A stretch of 37,810 nt of DNA from Gammaproteobacteria bacterium DTU037 (GCA_001513025.1 LFRZ01000136.1:1-37810); one strand, 5' to 3'. Positions 8,038-18,389 are shown, numbered from the stretch's first letter. Made by a program: numbers and translations. Notes: generated from the sequence alone by a model not told the origin.

Positions 8038-9188
8038 GATTGGAATACCACGCCACTGTCATCGACCCAGTGCACATAGACCTCATCATCCCAAGTGGGA
8101 CGTTTGACGTTACGTTCTGAGTTGGCAATAAAGGCTTGTACTATGGTGCCTGAAGCCAATTCCACGTAGTACACCGAGTGTCCACCTAAATAGGCAATAT
8201 CATGCACAATACCTTTGGCCCAGTTGTAATCTTCATGCTCAAGATCATCCGGTTTAGTACTGCACAGCAGTAACTTTTCTGGGCGCAGAGCAAAGGTCAC
8301 ACGCTTATCTTCGGCCAAACTGGTAATACCATGGCCAATATAAATCGGGCGTTCCAACTGCGGACAAATAATCACCGCATGGTCCGAGTCATCGGTAAAT
8401 ATTTCACCATCAAACAAATTCACGTTACCGATAAACTCGCAGACTAAACGGCTGGCTGGCGTTTCATAAATATCCATAGGGCTACCGACTTGGGCAATCC
8501 AGCCTTGGTGCATAATGGCAATGCGCTCAGCCATGGTCATGGCTTCTTCTTGGTCATGCGTCACCATCACACAGGTCACACCAACGCGCTCAATGATCTC
8601 AACCAACTCCAACTGCATTTGCGAACGCAATTTTTTATCCAAGGCGCCCATCGGCTCATCCAGCAACAGCAACTTAGGACGCTTGGCCAATGAACGAGCC
8701 AGGGCCACACGCTGACGCTGACCACCGGATAACTGGTGCGGCTTGCGCTTGGCATATTGGGTCATATGCACCAGCTTGAGCATTTCGCCGACACGCTCAT
8801 TAATTTCTTCTTTGCTCAGGCGATCTTGCTTTAAACCAAAAGCAATATTCTGTTCAACAGTCATATGCGGAAATAGCGCATAGGACTGAAACATCATATT
8901 AATTGGGCGTTCATAGGGCGGCATATGGGTAATATCCACGCCATCTAAGATAATGCGGCCTTCAGTCGGCGTTTCAAAACCAGCTAGCATCCGTAGCAAT
9001 GTTGACTTCCCTGAACCTGAGCCACCGAGCAGTGCAAAAATCTCGCCTTTATTAATTTTCAGCGAGACTTCATCCACCGCTAAGGTGTCATCAAAGTACT
9101 TGGTGACGCGCTCGATTTTCACTAACACGTCTTTGGGCTTTTGCAAGTTAGCAAGTGCTTTCTTGTACGCGCCTGAGGCTATTGCCAT
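8034..9188 (-). CDS. spuF: Polyamine ABC transporter ATP-binding protein (PotG/SpuF)
   Basis: A cytoplasmic ATPase of 384 residues that powers polyamine import. Walker A GGSGSGKST is at about 55-63, the signature LSGGQRQR at 154-161, Walker B LLLLDEP at about 174-180, and the H-loop lies in MVTHDQEEA. A C-terminal TOBE-like domain follows from about residue 290. I chose ATG 9188 rather than an upstream TTG (9200) because GGAGAA lies 4 bp before it. The 60-bp gap to spuE holds no obvious terminator, so it belongs with spuDE. Length and motifs fit PotG of E. coli and SpuF of P. aeruginosa. Confidence 0.94.
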   Translation of the reverse strand: MAIASGAYKKALANLQKPKDVLVKIERVTKYFDDTLAVDEVSLKINKGEIFALLGGSGSGKSTLLRMLAGFETPTEGRIILDGVDITHMPPYERPINMMFQSYALFPHMTVEQNIAFGLKQDRLSKEEINERVGEMLKLVHMTQYAKRKPHQLSGGQRQRVALARSLAKRPKLLLLDEPMGALDKKLRSQMQLELVEIIERVGVTCVMVTHDQEEAMTMAERIAIMHQGWIAQVGSPMDIYETPASRLVCEFIGNVNLFDGEIFTDDSDHAVIICPQLERPIYIGHGITSLAEDKRVTFALRPEKLLLCSTKPDDLEHEDYNWAKGIVHDIAYLGGHSVYYVELASGTIVQAFIANSERNVKRPTWDDEVYVHWVDDSGVVFQS

Positions 9189-9248
9189 AGAGTTCTCCAA
9201 ATGCAGAAAGCCCAGCTAAAGAGCTGAGCTTTACAACTTAACCGATGA

Positions 9249-10358
<1,110 letters not shown>

Positions 10359-10372
10359 CTAATCTTCAAAAT

Positions 10373-10432
10373 GGGCTGCGCAGTGCAGCCCAGCAGTGGG
10401 ATTCGTCATACTCTGTGCGGCGCCTGTGCCGC
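10373..10432 (-). repeat. Two hairpins in the spuD-spuE spacer
   Basis: The first hairpin has arms GGGCTGC (10373-10379) and GCAGCCC (10385-10391), a perfect 7-bp stem with a 5-nt loop. The second has arms GCGGC (10417-10421) and GCCGC (10428-10432). On the transcribed minus strand neither is followed by a long T run, so they look like an mRNA-stabilising or partial-termination element rather than a full terminator. Such an element could raise the binding protein above the membrane components. Confidence 0.55.
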
Positions 10433-10466
10433 CATTATCGAGGCAGCACCTCAGCGCTCAGCGCAA

Positions 10467-11570
10467 TTATTTACCTGATTTAATTTTGGTCCAGCTGCGC
10501 GTCATTAAACGCTGAGTTTTGGCTGGTAAATCAGGAAAAGTATAGAGTTTGTTCATCACATCCGCAGGTGGATAAATACCTGGATCGGTGCGAATCTCTT
10601 CTTTGACCAGAGCTGTGGCCTGCTGATTAGCGTTCGGAAACTGCAGATAGTCAGTTAAATCGGCCATCACCTGAGGCTGCAGTAAGTAGTTAATAAACTC
10701 ATGGGCCTCAGTCACATTTTTCGCATCATTAGGAATGGCCACCATATCAAAGAAAGTGCCGGCACCTTCTTTGGGGATTTGATAGGCCAAAGTTACCTTG
10801 CCGCCCGCTTCTGCAGCACGTGCTTTACTTTGATACAAATCGCCAGAGTAACCAATGGCCATACAAATATTGCCGCTGGCTAAGTCTGAGATGTACTTGG
10901 ACGAGTGGAAATAGGTGATATAGGGACGAATGGTCAGCAGCAGCTCTTCAGCTTTCTTTAAATCATCTGGTTTTTCACTGTCCGCAGGCAAGCCTAAGTA
11001 ATGCAAGGCGGCAGGAATGATTTCGGTCGGCGAATCGAGTAAGGCCACGCCGCACTCATGCAGTTTACTAATATTCTCAGGCTTAAAGATCAGATCCCAA
11101 GAATCAACGGGCTGATCACCCAAGACGGCTTTGACCTTATCAACGTTATACCCCATACCAATCGAACCCCACATATACGGTACTGAGTACTGGTTACCCG
11201 GGTCGCTGACTTCTAGGGTGTGCAGCAAATCTTTATTAAGATTATCCCACAACGGCAATTGTGCTTTATCCAGCTTTTGATACACGCCGGCTTTAATTTG
11301 TTTGGCTAAAAAAGGGTTGGACGGCACCACGATATCGTAGCCTGAGCCACCTGAGAGCAGTTTGGCTTCAAGCACTTCGTTGCTGTCGTAGACATCGAAT
11401 ACCACCTTGATGCCGCTTTGCTTTTCAAAGTTACTGATCGTATTGGGTGCAACATAATCAGACCAATGATAGACATTCAATACACGCTGCTGTTCAGCCT
11501 GTACTGATGCGACAACAGCCATGCCTACAGCGGCGGCCAATAACATTTGCTTAGTTTTTTTCACGCGCAC
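10467..11570 (-). CDS. spuD: Periplasmic polyamine-binding protein (PotF family, SpuD-like)
   Basis: A secreted binding protein of 367 residues with a signal peptide over about 1-25 ([19 protein letters not shown], cleavage near VQA). The mature start is [20 protein letters not shown], very like E. coli PotF. The start is GTG 11570, with GGAG 4 bp upstream; a second GTG two codons later is possible. It is first in the spuDEFGH run and by position corresponds to the putrescine-preferring SpuD of P. aeruginosa. It delivers polyamines to the SpuGH channel. It is transcribed away from aguB across a 299-bp spacer, so uptake and agmatine breakdown are neighbours. Confidence 0.9.
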   Translation of the reverse strand: MRVKKTKQMLLAAAVGMAVVASVQAEQQRVLNVYHWSDYVAPNTISNFEKQSGIKVVFDVYDSNEVLEAKLLSGGSGYDIVVPSNPFLAKQIKAGVYQKLDKAQLPLWDNLNKDLLHTLEVSDPGNQYSVPYMWGSIGMGYNVDKVKAVLGDQPVDSWDLIFKPENISKLHECGVALLDSPTEIIPAALHYLGLPADSEKPDDLKKAEELLLTIRPYITYFHSSKYISDLASGNICMAIGYSGDLYQSKARAAEAGGKVTLAYQIPKEGAGTFFDMVAIPNDAKNVTEAHEFINYLLQPQVMADLTDYLQFPNANQQATALVKEEIRTDPGIYPPADVMNKLYTFPDLPAKTQRLMTRSWTKIKSGK

Positions 11571-11869
11571 AGCTCCTTTAATTCATTGTGTTAATCAAGT
11601 TAAATGCGCGTCATGGCCGCGCTATGTGAAGTCTCGCAAGGTCTGCTCAAGATGTAAAAACATATTTAGCTCTTTATTGTGCCACGAGCCCTGAAAACAG
11701 CCGAGCACCCTGCTCCAGTGGCGCTAACCTATCACATTCACTGCAATGCAGCTGTAGCACCCATTGCGCAACAGATCAACGCGTGCAAAAGCGCACGCCA
11801 GACTTGGGTTGCGCAAAGTAATCAGTTAGCCTAGAAGTCAGTTTATTTTTAGTTGCTTGGAGTGTACCT
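11571..11869. promoter_or_regulatory. Divergent spuD/aguB control region with repeated TTGCGCAA palindromes
   Basis: No gene is seen in this 299-bp stretch. Near the aguB side, the palindrome TTGCGCAA occurs twice (11764-11771 and 11809-11816), 45 bp apart centre to centre. Between them lies an inverted repeat, GCGTGC (11781-11786) with GCACGC (11793-11798). The second palindrome would overlap a weak -35 (TTGCGC) placed 17 bp before TAGAAG (11832-11837). This looks like an operator region, possibly for a TetR-type regulator such as AguR, whose gene is not in the window. The aguB ribosome-binding site is GGAG at 11859-11862. Confidence 0.4.
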
Positions 11870-12748
11870 ATGTCACGCATGGTCAGTGTTGCCATCACAC
11901 AAATGGCCTGTTCTTGGGATATCAACGCCAATCTCGCCAAAGCAGAACAGCTGGTGCGTGAAGCAGCCCAGCAAGGCGCGCAAATCATTTTGCTACAAGA
12001 ACTGTTTGAAACACCTTATTTCTGCAAAAAACCTAATCCTGACTATTTGCAACTGGCAACCACACTGGAAGACAACCCAGCGATTCTACATTTTCAAAAA
12101 ATTGCTAAAGAGCTGAATGTGGTGCTGCCGATCAGTTTCTTTGAACGGGCCGGCCAAGCCCGCTTTAATAGCATTACTATTATTGATGCCGATGGCAGCT
12201 TGTTAGGCCTGTACCGTAAAAGTCATATCCCCGATGGCCCTGGCTATCATGAGAAGTATTACTTCAATCCCGGCGATACTGGCTTTAAAGTTTGGCACAC
12301 ACGCTATGCAAAAATTGGCGTGGGTATCTGCTGGGATCAATGGTTTCCTGAATGCGCCCGAGCCATGGCCTTGCAAGGCGCTGAACTTTTGTTTTACCCC
12401 ACCGCGATAGGCAGTGAACCACATGATCCCAAGATTAATTCCTGTGCGCATTGGCAACGGGTGCAACAAGGTCATGCAGGGGCCAATCTGATACCGCTGA
12501 TCGCCTCAAATCGAATTGGTCGTGAAGAGCAAGACGGCTATGACATCACCTTTTATGGCGCATCCTTTATCGCTGATCAGTTTGGCGAAAAAGTCGCAGA
12601 ACTCAATCAAAGCGATGCAGGCGTAGCCGTGTATAGCTTTGATTTGGATAAGCTGGAGCATACGCGTACTGCATGGGGCGTATTCCGTGATCGCCGTCCC
12701 AATCTATATAGCAGTTTAAAAACCCTCGATGGCCAATTGGAATCTTAA
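11870..12748 (+). CDS. aguB: N-carbamoylputrescine amidase
   Basis: A nitrilase-superfamily enzyme of 292 residues that hydrolyses N-carbamoylputrescine to putrescine, CO2 and ammonia, the last step of agmatine breakdown to putrescine. The catalytic triad is visible: E44 in [12 protein letters not shown]117 in [11 protein letters not shown] and C154 in [12 protein letters not shown]. It is cytoplasmic, with no signal peptide. ATG 11870 follows GGAG by 7 bp. The aguA start lies one base past its stop, so the two form an aguBA operon as in P. aeruginosa. The divergent polyamine importer fits the same pathway. Confidence 0.96.
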   Translation: MSRMVSVAITQMACSWDINANLAKAEQLVREAAQQGAQIILLQELFETPYFCKKPNPDYLQLATTLEDNPAILHFQKIAKELNVVLPISFFERAGQARFNSITIIDADGSLLGLYRKSHIPDGPGYHEKYYFNPGDTGFKVWHTRYAKIGVGICWDQWFPECARAMALQGAELLFYPTAIGSEPHDPKINSCAHWQRVQQGHAGANLIPLIASNRIGREEQDGYDITFYGASFIADQFGEKVAELNQSDAGVAVYSFDLDKLEHTRTAWGVFRDRRPNLYSSLKTLDGQLES

Positions 12749-12749
12749 T

Positions 12750-13850
12750 ATGCAGCCCTGCCCTACATTGAGCACACCCACGGCCGATGGCTTTCGTATG
12801 CCGGCTGAATGGGAAGCGCAACAGCAGATTTGGATGCTCTGGCCCGAACGTCCAGATAACTGGCGACTGGGTGGCAAACCTGCACAAGCTGCGTTTTGCC
12901 AAGTGGCCTTAGCCATTGCCAAGTACCAGCAGGTCAGCATTGGCGTTAGCGCGGGTCAATATGACAATGCGCAAGCACGCCTTATGCATGCCAATATCCG
13001 CGTGTTAGAAATCAGCAGTGATGATGCTTGGATGCGCGATACAGGCCCGACTTTTGTAGTCAACGATCAAGGTCAAGTCCGCGGGATTGATTGGGCGTTT
13101 AATGCCTGGGGTGGCTTACAAGGTGGACTGTACTGGCCATGGCAGCGCGATGACCAAGTGGCGCGTAAGGTGCTGGCAATCGAGCATCTACCACGCTATC
13201 GCACCGATGATTTTATCTTAGAAGGTGGCGCGATTCATGTGGATGGTGAGGGCACTCTGCTCACTACTGCGGAATGTTTGCTCAAGCACAACCGCAATCC
13301 ACAACTCGACCAAGCCGAGGTTGAACAACGCCTGCGCGACTACCTCAATGTTACAAAAATCATCTGGCTGCCTGAAGGCTTATACAACGACGAAACCGAC
13401 GGGCATATTGATAACTTCTGCTGCTTTGCCAAGCCTGGCGAAGTGATTCTAGCTTGGAGCGATGATGTCAGCGACCCTAACTATGCCCGCTGCCGCGCCG
13501 CGCTAAGCGTGTTAAGCACCACTACGGATGCCCAAGGACGCCATTTAATCGTGCATAAAATGCCGCTACCTAGTGCAATCTATGCCACGGAACAAGAATG
13601 TGCAGGCGTTGATATCGTCTTAGGCTCACAACCACGCAGCCCCGATATTCGCCTAGCCGGTTCATATATAAACTTTTTAATCATCAATTACGCTATTATT
13701 GCACCAAGCTTTAATGACCCGATGGATACCGTTGCAAAAAAAATACTAAGCGATATATTTCCTGATCGCGATATTGTGATGGTACCTGGACGAGAAGTTT
13801 TACTTGGCGGTGGAAATATTCACTGCATTACCCAGCAGCAACCTCGATAA
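12750..13850 (+). CDS. aguA: Agmatine deiminase
   Basis: A cytoplasmic enzyme of 366 residues in the guanidino-modifying (peptidylarginine-deiminase-like) superfamily. It converts agmatine to N-carbamoylputrescine and ammonia. Supporting motifs are [57 protein letters not shown] and the C-terminal [10 protein letters not shown], where C359 is the catalytic cysteine. I chose ATG 12750 over ATG 12729 because the earlier one lies inside aguB and TTGGAA sits 7 bp before 12750. AguA makes the substrate for AguB. The cytochrome c' gene starts 37 bp later and may be co-transcribed, but it has its own strong ribosome-binding site. Confidence 0.95.
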   Translation: MQPCPTLSTPTADGFRMPAEWEAQQQIWMLWPERPDNWRLGGKPAQAAFCQVALAIAKYQQVSIGVSAGQYDNAQARLMHANIRVLEISSDDAWMRDTGPTFVVNDQGQVRGIDWAFNAWGGLQGGLYWPWQRDDQVARKVLAIEHLPRYRTDDFILEGGAIHVDGEGTLLTTAECLLKHNRNPQLDQAEVEQRLRDYLNVTKIIWLPEGLYNDETDGHIDNFCCFAKPGEVILAWSDDVSDPNYARCRAALSVLSTTTDAQGRHLIVHKMPLPSAIYATEQECAGVDIVLGSQPRSPDIRLAGSYINFLIINYAIIAPSFNDPMDTVAKKILSDIFPDRDIVMVPGREVLLGGGNIHCITQQQPR

Positions 13851-13887
13851 ACAATGGGAATACGTTGCTACAAAGGAGAAAGACCTG

Positions 13888-14355
13888 ATGAAAAAACTGA
13901 TGATTGGCAGCTTAGCTGCACTTTTTTTAACCGCTAGTTTCAACGCTAGCGCACAAGTTGACCCAGAAGATCAAATTAACTTCCGTAAAGCCGGTTACAG
14001 CTTTATGAGCTGGAATATGGGCAAAATCAAAGCCATGGCCATTGATGAAAGTGTTGCTTGGGATCCAGCACAAGTACAAGCGGCCGCAAACAGCATCGCT
14101 GCTACGGCGAACTCAGGTATGGGCGCGCTGTTTGGTCCAGGTACTGAGAAAAGCATTGGCGACACTAAAACCCGTGTAAAGCCTGAGATGTTCACTGATC
14201 GTGAAGGCGTCACTAAAGTAGGTATGGCGTTTAACAAAGCGGCTAACGAATTAGCAGTCGCAGCAGCAACCGGTGACCAAGCACTGGTTGCTAAAGCGTT
14301 TGCGGCTGCCGGTGACAGCTGTAAAGGTTGCCACGACAAATACCGTAACGATTAA
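13888..14355 (+). CDS. Cytochrome c' (class II cytochrome c)
   Basis: A periplasmic haem protein of 155 residues with a signal peptide over about 1-23 (LMIGSLAALFLTASFNASA). The mature four-helix protein carries a single haem site at the extreme C-terminus, C145-K-G-C148-H149, as class II cytochromes do. The N-terminal helix INFRKAGYSFMSWNMGKIKAM is typical of cytochrome c'. ATG 13888 follows AAAGGAG; an upstream in-frame ATG (13804) lies within aguA and would spoil the signal peptide. Cytochromes c' bind NO and CO and are linked to nitrosative-stress defence. A membrane cytochrome b gene converges on it across a shared terminator, a pairing that suggests an electron-transfer partner. Confidence 0.92.
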   Translation: MKKLMIGSLAALFLTASFNASAQVDPEDQINFRKAGYSFMSWNMGKIKAMAIDESVAWDPAQVQAAANSIAATANSGMGALFGPGTEKSIGDTKTRVKPEMFTDREGVTKVGMAFNKAANELAVAAATGDQALVAKAFAAAGDSCKGCHDKYRND

Positions 14356-14383
14356 GTTTTGAAACTTACTTGATATGTTATGC

Positions 14384-14413
14384 AAAAAAGGTCGCCAATT
14401 GGCGACCTTTTTT
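14384..14413. terminator. Bidirectional intrinsic terminator
   Basis: AAAAAAGGTCGCC (14384-14396), loop AATT, GGCGACCTTTTTT (14401-14413). The 13-bp perfect stem has T runs in both directions and ends both the cytochrome c' and the cytochrome b transcripts. Confidence 0.95.
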
Positions 14414-14434
14414 ATGCAACTTAAATACTAAGAT

Positions 14435-15124
14435 TTACCAAGCCGGAGCAACCGCAGGCGCTGGTGGCGGTTTACTCTGCCACTCACCTGAGGCCATATA
14501 CACCGCCCCTAAAGCAATGGCTAACGCGCAAACAAATGCCAGCCAACGACCGCCTTGTGCTGGTTTTTGCTCAGGATAGTGCTGCTCAGTTTTACCTGTC
14601 AGCATCGCTTTAACTAGGTTATGTTTCTTGAGCACAGCATGGACAACAATCGCTAAGATATGCAGCGCAATTAAACCGATAATAATCCACATACCCAACT
14701 TATGCAGACGGGTTAAATCACTGCTCAAACTGCTGCTGACTAATTTATACAGCGGGCCAGTAAAGGCAATATCATCATTGGTAAATAAGCCACTAACGGC
14801 TTGCCAACTGAGCATGCCTAACATAGCAAATACAGACAACACCCCTAATGGGTTGTGTCCCAACCGTCGCCAGTCGCCGCGCAAGTATTGCGGTAGCGAT
14901 AACAACGCACCGAGCAGCGTCGACAGGCGTGCATAGGTCGAGCCAAGCAGCAACCAAGCCAGACGAAAACTGAGCAAACCCACGATAAACAAACCGGCAC
15001 GGGCATGCCAATCCATCCAACTGCCACCTTGCCAACCGGTCAGCAAAGCCGTCACTACGCTCACCACTAAAAGCCAATGAAAAATCCGTAACGGACCATC
15101 CCATACACGTATTTGTTGTGCCAT
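14435..15124 (-). CDS. Membrane cytochrome b (cytochrome b561 / Ni-hydrogenase b-type family)
   Basis: An inner-membrane protein of 229 residues. The N-terminus RVWDGPLRIFHWLLV contains the usual first haem-ligand histidine of di-haem cytochrome b561-type proteins, and other candidate ligands lie in WMDWHARAGL, LTRLHKLGMW and ALHILAIVVHA. About four core helices are followed by a fifth near residues 195-212 and a proline-rich tail, PPPAPAVAP. Such proteins pass electrons from quinol to periplasmic cytochromes. The start at 15124 has AAGGAG 9 bp upstream. It converges on the cytochrome c' gene, which is its likely partner. Confidence 0.85.
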   Translation of the reverse strand: MAQQIRVWDGPLRIFHWLLVVSVVTALLTGWQGGSWMDWHARAGLFIVGLLSFRLAWLLLGSTYARLSTLLGALLSLPQYLRGDWRRLGHNPLGVLSVFAMLGMLSWQAVSGLFTNDDIAFTGPLYKLVSSSLSSDLTRLHKLGMWIIIGLIALHILAIVVHAVLKKHNLVKAMLTGKTEQHYPEQKPAQGGRWLAFVCALAIALGAVYMASGEWQSKPPPAPAVAPAW

Positions 15125-15260
15125 AGCCTTTATCTCCTTATTTAATTAACATACCAATTGCTCTAAATGGTTCTTGGCCACTGCAAGGAGCAATCCAAAT
15201 GACCGCGTGGCTAAATCACCCCTCTAGCGCAATCCAACTTCATACTTAAGCTTGACCCAC

Positions 15261-16295
15261 TTAAAAATTTTCGGGGATTTTAGCTTTTTCGCGTGCACTT
15301 TCACGGCTAATCACACCTTTGCTTATCAGCGCTTTTAAGCTGCTATCTAGGGTCTGCATACCCAGTGCGCCACCGGTTTGGATGGCTGAGTACATTTGTG
15401 CCACCTTATCTTCGCGAATCAAGTTACGAATCGCCGGCGTACCCAACATGATTTCATGTGCCGCCACTCGGCCACCACCAATTTTTTTCAACAAGGTTTG
15501 TGAAATCACTGCTTGCAACGACTCCGACAACATGGAACGAACCATGGATTTTTCTTCTGCGGAAAACACATCCACGATACGGTCAATGGTTTTTGCCGCC
15601 GAGGTGGTATGCAAAGTGCCAAAGACTAAGTGACCGGTTTCTGCTGCGGTGAGCGCCAAGCGAATGGTTTCCAAGTCACGCAACTCACCAACCAAAATAA
15701 TATCAGGATCTTCACGCAACGCTGAGCGTAAGGCTTGATTAAAGCCATGGGTGTCACGGTGCACTTCACGCTGATTGATCAGGCACTTTTTAGATTCATG
15801 CACAAACTCAATCGGGTCTTCAACCGTCAGAATATGCTGGTACTTGGTGCTATTTAAATAGTCCATAATCGCAGCAAGGGTGGTTGACTTACCAGATCCG
15901 GTCGGCCCCGTGACCAAGACTAAACCGCGTGGCACATCGGCAATACCACGAAACACTTGACCCAAACCCAGATCATCCATGCTTAACACTTTTGACGGAA
16001 TGGTACGAAAAACGGCTGCAGCGCCTCGGTGTTGATTAAACGCGTTGACTCGGAAACGCGCAACGCCAGGTACTTCAAAGGAGAAGTCAGTTTCTAAAAA
16101 CTCTTCATAATCCTTGCGCTGCTTGTCATTCATAATATCGTAAATCAACGCATGAACGTGCTTATGCTCCATGGCCGGTAAATTAATTCGGCGCACATCA
16201 CCATCAATACGTATCATGGGCGGTAAACCAGACGACAAATGCAAGTCAGATGCGCCTTGTTTGGCGCTAAAGGCCAGCAGTTCGGTAATATCCAT
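15261..16295 (-). CDS. pilT: Type IV pilus retraction ATPase PilT
   Basis: A cytoplasmic hexameric ATPase of 344 residues that drives pilus retraction and twitching. Visible are the N-terminal PAS-like domain, Walker A GPTGSGKST at 130-138, the Asp box region VEDPIEFVH, Walker B EDPDIILVGELRD, the His box TGHLVFGTLHTTSA and the C-terminal AIRNLIREDK motif conserved in PilT. GGGGAG lies just upstream of ATG 16295. In P. aeruginosa pilU follows; here the next gene downstream is the cytochrome b gene with a 136-bp gap and no pilU, so pilU is absent or elsewhere. yggS, normally divergent from pilT, is also not here. Confidence 0.96.
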   Translation of the reverse strand: MDITELLAFSAKQGASDLHLSSGLPPMIRIDGDVRRINLPAMEHKHVHALIYDIMNDKQRKDYEEFLETDFSFEVPGVARFRVNAFNQHRGAAAVFRTIPSKVLSMDDLGLGQVFRGIADVPRGLVLVTGPTGSGKSTTLAAIMDYLNSTKYQHILTVEDPIEFVHESKKCLINQREVHRDTHGFNQALRSALREDPDIILVGELRDLETIRLALTAAETGHLVFGTLHTTSAAKTIDRIVDVFSAEEKSMVRSMLSESLQAVISQTLLKKIGGGRVAAHEIMLGTPAIRNLIREDKVAQMYSAIQTGGALGMQTLDSSLKALISKGVISRESAREKAKIPENF

Positions 16296-16580
16296 AGCGC
16301 TCCCCAGTCACAAATAAACAGTTAAAATATCGTTCTATTATTGTACGGTATGATGCAGATCTAAATGCTATCAACGATAGCAGACAATCCGGCACAGCAG
16401 CCTATAAAGTGGCTGGCCAGTGTAGCGAAAACGGCAGAATAGTATCAGCAAGGTCTTGCGTAAATCGTCAGTTGCAGGACAATCGGCAGCTGTGTTTAAT
16501 AACGTGCGGCAATCATGGCACGCGACGCAGGCTGTTCAACACTATTTATAGATGCATTAGCAATAAAGGAGCCTTACTAA
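16296..16580. promoter_or_regulatory. pilT/proC divergent intergenic region with a 17-bp palindrome
   Basis: No gene is recognisable in these 285 bp. A perfect dyad TGCTATC-aac-GATAGCA spans 16366-16382, either an operator or a small hairpin. In P. aeruginosa the yggS gene stands between pilT and proC; no frame here resembles YggS, including its PLP-lysine region. The proC ribosome-binding site AAAGGAG (16567-16573) ends the region. TACAAT on the minus strand (complement of 16339-16344) is a possible pilT -10, without a good -35. Confidence 0.45.
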
Positions 16581-17399
16581 GTGGGCAATACACAGATTAC
16601 GTTTATCGGCGCGGGTAATATGGCTGGCAGTCTAATCGGCGGCTTATGCAAACAAGGCGTTAAAGCTGAGCAGATTTGTGCCAGTGACCCCGGCCCGGCC
16701 GCACTCGAAGCTCTGCAAAACAGCTACGCCATCAACACCTTCAGCGATAATGGTGTAGCAATTCAACAGGCTGATATCATTGTCCTCGCGGTTAAACCGC
16801 AGGTGATGCGTCAAGTGTGCGAACAGTTAGTCCCTTATATTACTCAGCAGCAGTTGGTGATTTCTATTGCAGCGGGCATCACCTGCGCGAGCTTAAGTCG
16901 TTGGCTGGGTGTGGAAAGTATTGTGCGTTGTATGCCCAATACCCCAGCATTAATCCAGCAAGGGGTTAGCGGTCTCTATGCGACACAGCAAGTATCAGCC
17001 GAGCAACGTGAGCAAGCACAACAGCTGCTGTCCGCGGTCGGTTTAGCTGTCTGGTTGGATACAGAGCAACAGATTGATGCGGTAACGGCCGTTTCCGGTA
17101 GTGGTCCTGCGTATTTCTTTCTACTGATTGAAGCCATGACCGCCGCCGGTATTAAGCTTGGTTTGCCGGCAGACACCGCTGCACAACTGGCCAAGTATAC
17201 CGCGCAAGGGGCCTCCACCATGGCCTGCCAAAGTAGCCTAGAGGCGGCGCAGTTACGCCAGCAAGTCACCTCACCAAATGGCACCACAGAAGCAGCCATC
17301 CGTAGCTTCCAGCAAGGCGGCTTTACTGAGTTAGTCGAGAGAGCAGTGCGCAGCGCCGCATCACGCTCAGCAGAACTTGCCCAACAATTAAGCGAATAA
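16581..17399 (+). CDS. proC: Pyrroline-5-carboxylate reductase
   Basis: An enzyme of 272 residues that reduces 1-pyrroline-5-carboxylate to L-proline with NAD(P)H, the last step of proline synthesis. The dinucleotide site is FIGAGNMAGSLIGGL at 9-23; AVKPQVM, RCMPNTPALIQQG and the C-terminal signature GSGPAYFFLLIEAM...LRQQVTSPNGTT are classic for ProC. The start is GTG, preceded by AAAGGAG. yggT follows 9 bp after the stop, so proC, yggT and yggU form one operon. Confidence 0.96.
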   Translation: MGNTQITFIGAGNMAGSLIGGLCKQGVKAEQICASDPGPAALEALQNSYAINTFSDNGVAIQQADIIVLAVKPQVMRQVCEQLVPYITQQQLVISIAAGITCASLSRWLGVESIVRCMPNTPALIQQGVSGLYATQQVSAEQREQAQQLLSAVGLAVWLDTEQQIDAVTAVSGSGPAYFFLLIEAMTAAGIKLGLPADTAAQLAKYTAQGASTMACQSSLEAAQLRQQVTSPNGTTEAAIRSFQQGGFTELVERAVRSAASRSAELAQQLSE

Positions 17400-17408
17400 G
17401 AGGACTGT

Positions 17409-18014
17409 ATGTCGGGACTTACTCAAGCGTTCATTTATATTATCCAAACGCTAGGCCAGCTGTATTTGCTGGTGGCGCTACTGCGCTTTGTGCTGCAATT
17501 AGTGCGGGCTGATTTTTATAATCCACTCTGCCAATTCACGGTAAAAGCGACCCAACCCTTACTGACACCACTACGCCGAGTAATTCCTAGCGTGGCCGGC
17601 ATTGATCTGGCGGGCTTAGTCTTAGTGTTACTCCTGCAACTGTTATTAATCATCGTTATCCTCTCTCTCGCGGGGCTACCCGTGCTGGAGTTTCTGCCTA
17701 ATATCCTGGCCTGGACACTGATTGCGGTGGGCGGTTTATTTTTAAAGATTTTCTTCTTCGCTTTAATTATTAGCGTTATTTTATCTTGGGTCGCTCCTGG
17801 CAGTCAGAATCCCGGCGCACAATTGACTCAACAAATTTGCGAGCCCATGCTGGCACCGATTCGCAATCTGCTACCCAACTTAGGCGGTTTAGATCTCTCA
17901 CCGATCTTTGCCTTTATTAGCATTAACTTATTAGAGCGTCTGGTGATTGATAACTTAGCCGCAAGCACGGGTTTAGTCGGTCCAATTCGTGCTCTGCTCA
18001 GTCCATTTCTATGA
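17409..18014 (+). CDS. yggT: YggT family integral membrane protein
   Basis: A 201-residue membrane protein made of two YggT repeats. The first has helices near residues 8-32 and 62-90 with PLCQFTVKATQPLLTPLRRVIP between them; the second has helices near 93-125 and 160-180 with QLTQQICEPMLAPIRNLLPNLGGLD. The family is often encoded beside proC and cell-division genes, and in E. coli it has been linked to osmotic-stress tolerance; its biochemical role is unknown. The stop overlaps the yggU start as ATGA. Confidence 0.92.
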   Translation: MSGLTQAFIYIIQTLGQLYLLVALLRFVLQLVRADFYNPLCQFTVKATQPLLTPLRRVIPSVAGIDLAGLVLVLLLQLLLIIVILSLAGLPVLEFLPNILAWTLIAVGGLFLKIFFFALIISVILSWVAPGSQNPGAQLTQQICEPMLAPIRNLLPNLGGLDLSPIFAFISINLLERLVIDNLAASTGLVGPIRALLSPFL

Positions 18015-18310
18015 CTGGCTATGCCTGCTGGGATGCAGATGACCTGATTTTACTCTGTCATCTGCAGCCTGGGGCAAAACGTAGTGAGTTCGTTGGCCTA
18101 CATGGGGATCGGATTAAACTACGCTTACATGCACCGCCCGTGGACGGTAAAGCCAATAACCAGCTTATCGCTTTTTTAAGTAAAGCCTTTGGCGTCACTA
18201 AACAGGCGGTACAGATCGAAAGTGGTGAGCTGTCGCGGCAAAAACGTGTGCGCATCATTGCGCCTAAAAAAATCCCCGATGTGTCTGAATTTGCACATTT
18301 AACAGCTTGA
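18011..18310 (+). CDS. yggU: YggU family protein (DUF167)
   Basis: A small soluble protein of 99 residues with the DUF167 core LHLQPGAKRSEFVGLH-like region (residues 16-30), RLHAPPVDGKANNQLIAFLS and a C-terminal RQKRVRI strand. The family is conserved next to yggT; no enzymatic activity is known. It is translationally coupled to yggT by a 4-bp overlap. A 204-bp leader with inverted repeats separates it from metX. Confidence 0.92.
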   Translation: MTGYACWDADDLILLCHLQPGAKRSEFVGLHGDRIKLRLHAPPVDGKANNQLIAFLSKAFGVTKQAVQIESGELSRQKRVRIIAPKKIPDVSEFAHLTA

Positions 18311-18389
18311 AATAATTAGCACACAACAGATGCATGCTAATGAGCAACCAAGTATAAGTCGCACCGTTTCAGCACCGCACCAATCCGCC

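Noticed and set aside
11550-11570. TTTTTCAC in the spuD start region, resembling a ColR core
   Set aside because: It lies within the lysine codons at the start of spuD, and the flanking bases do not give the 11-bp repeats.
16514-16540. TGGCACG resembling the -24 half of a sigma-54 promoter upstream of proC
   Set aside because: The -12 half (TTGC) is missing at the required spacing.
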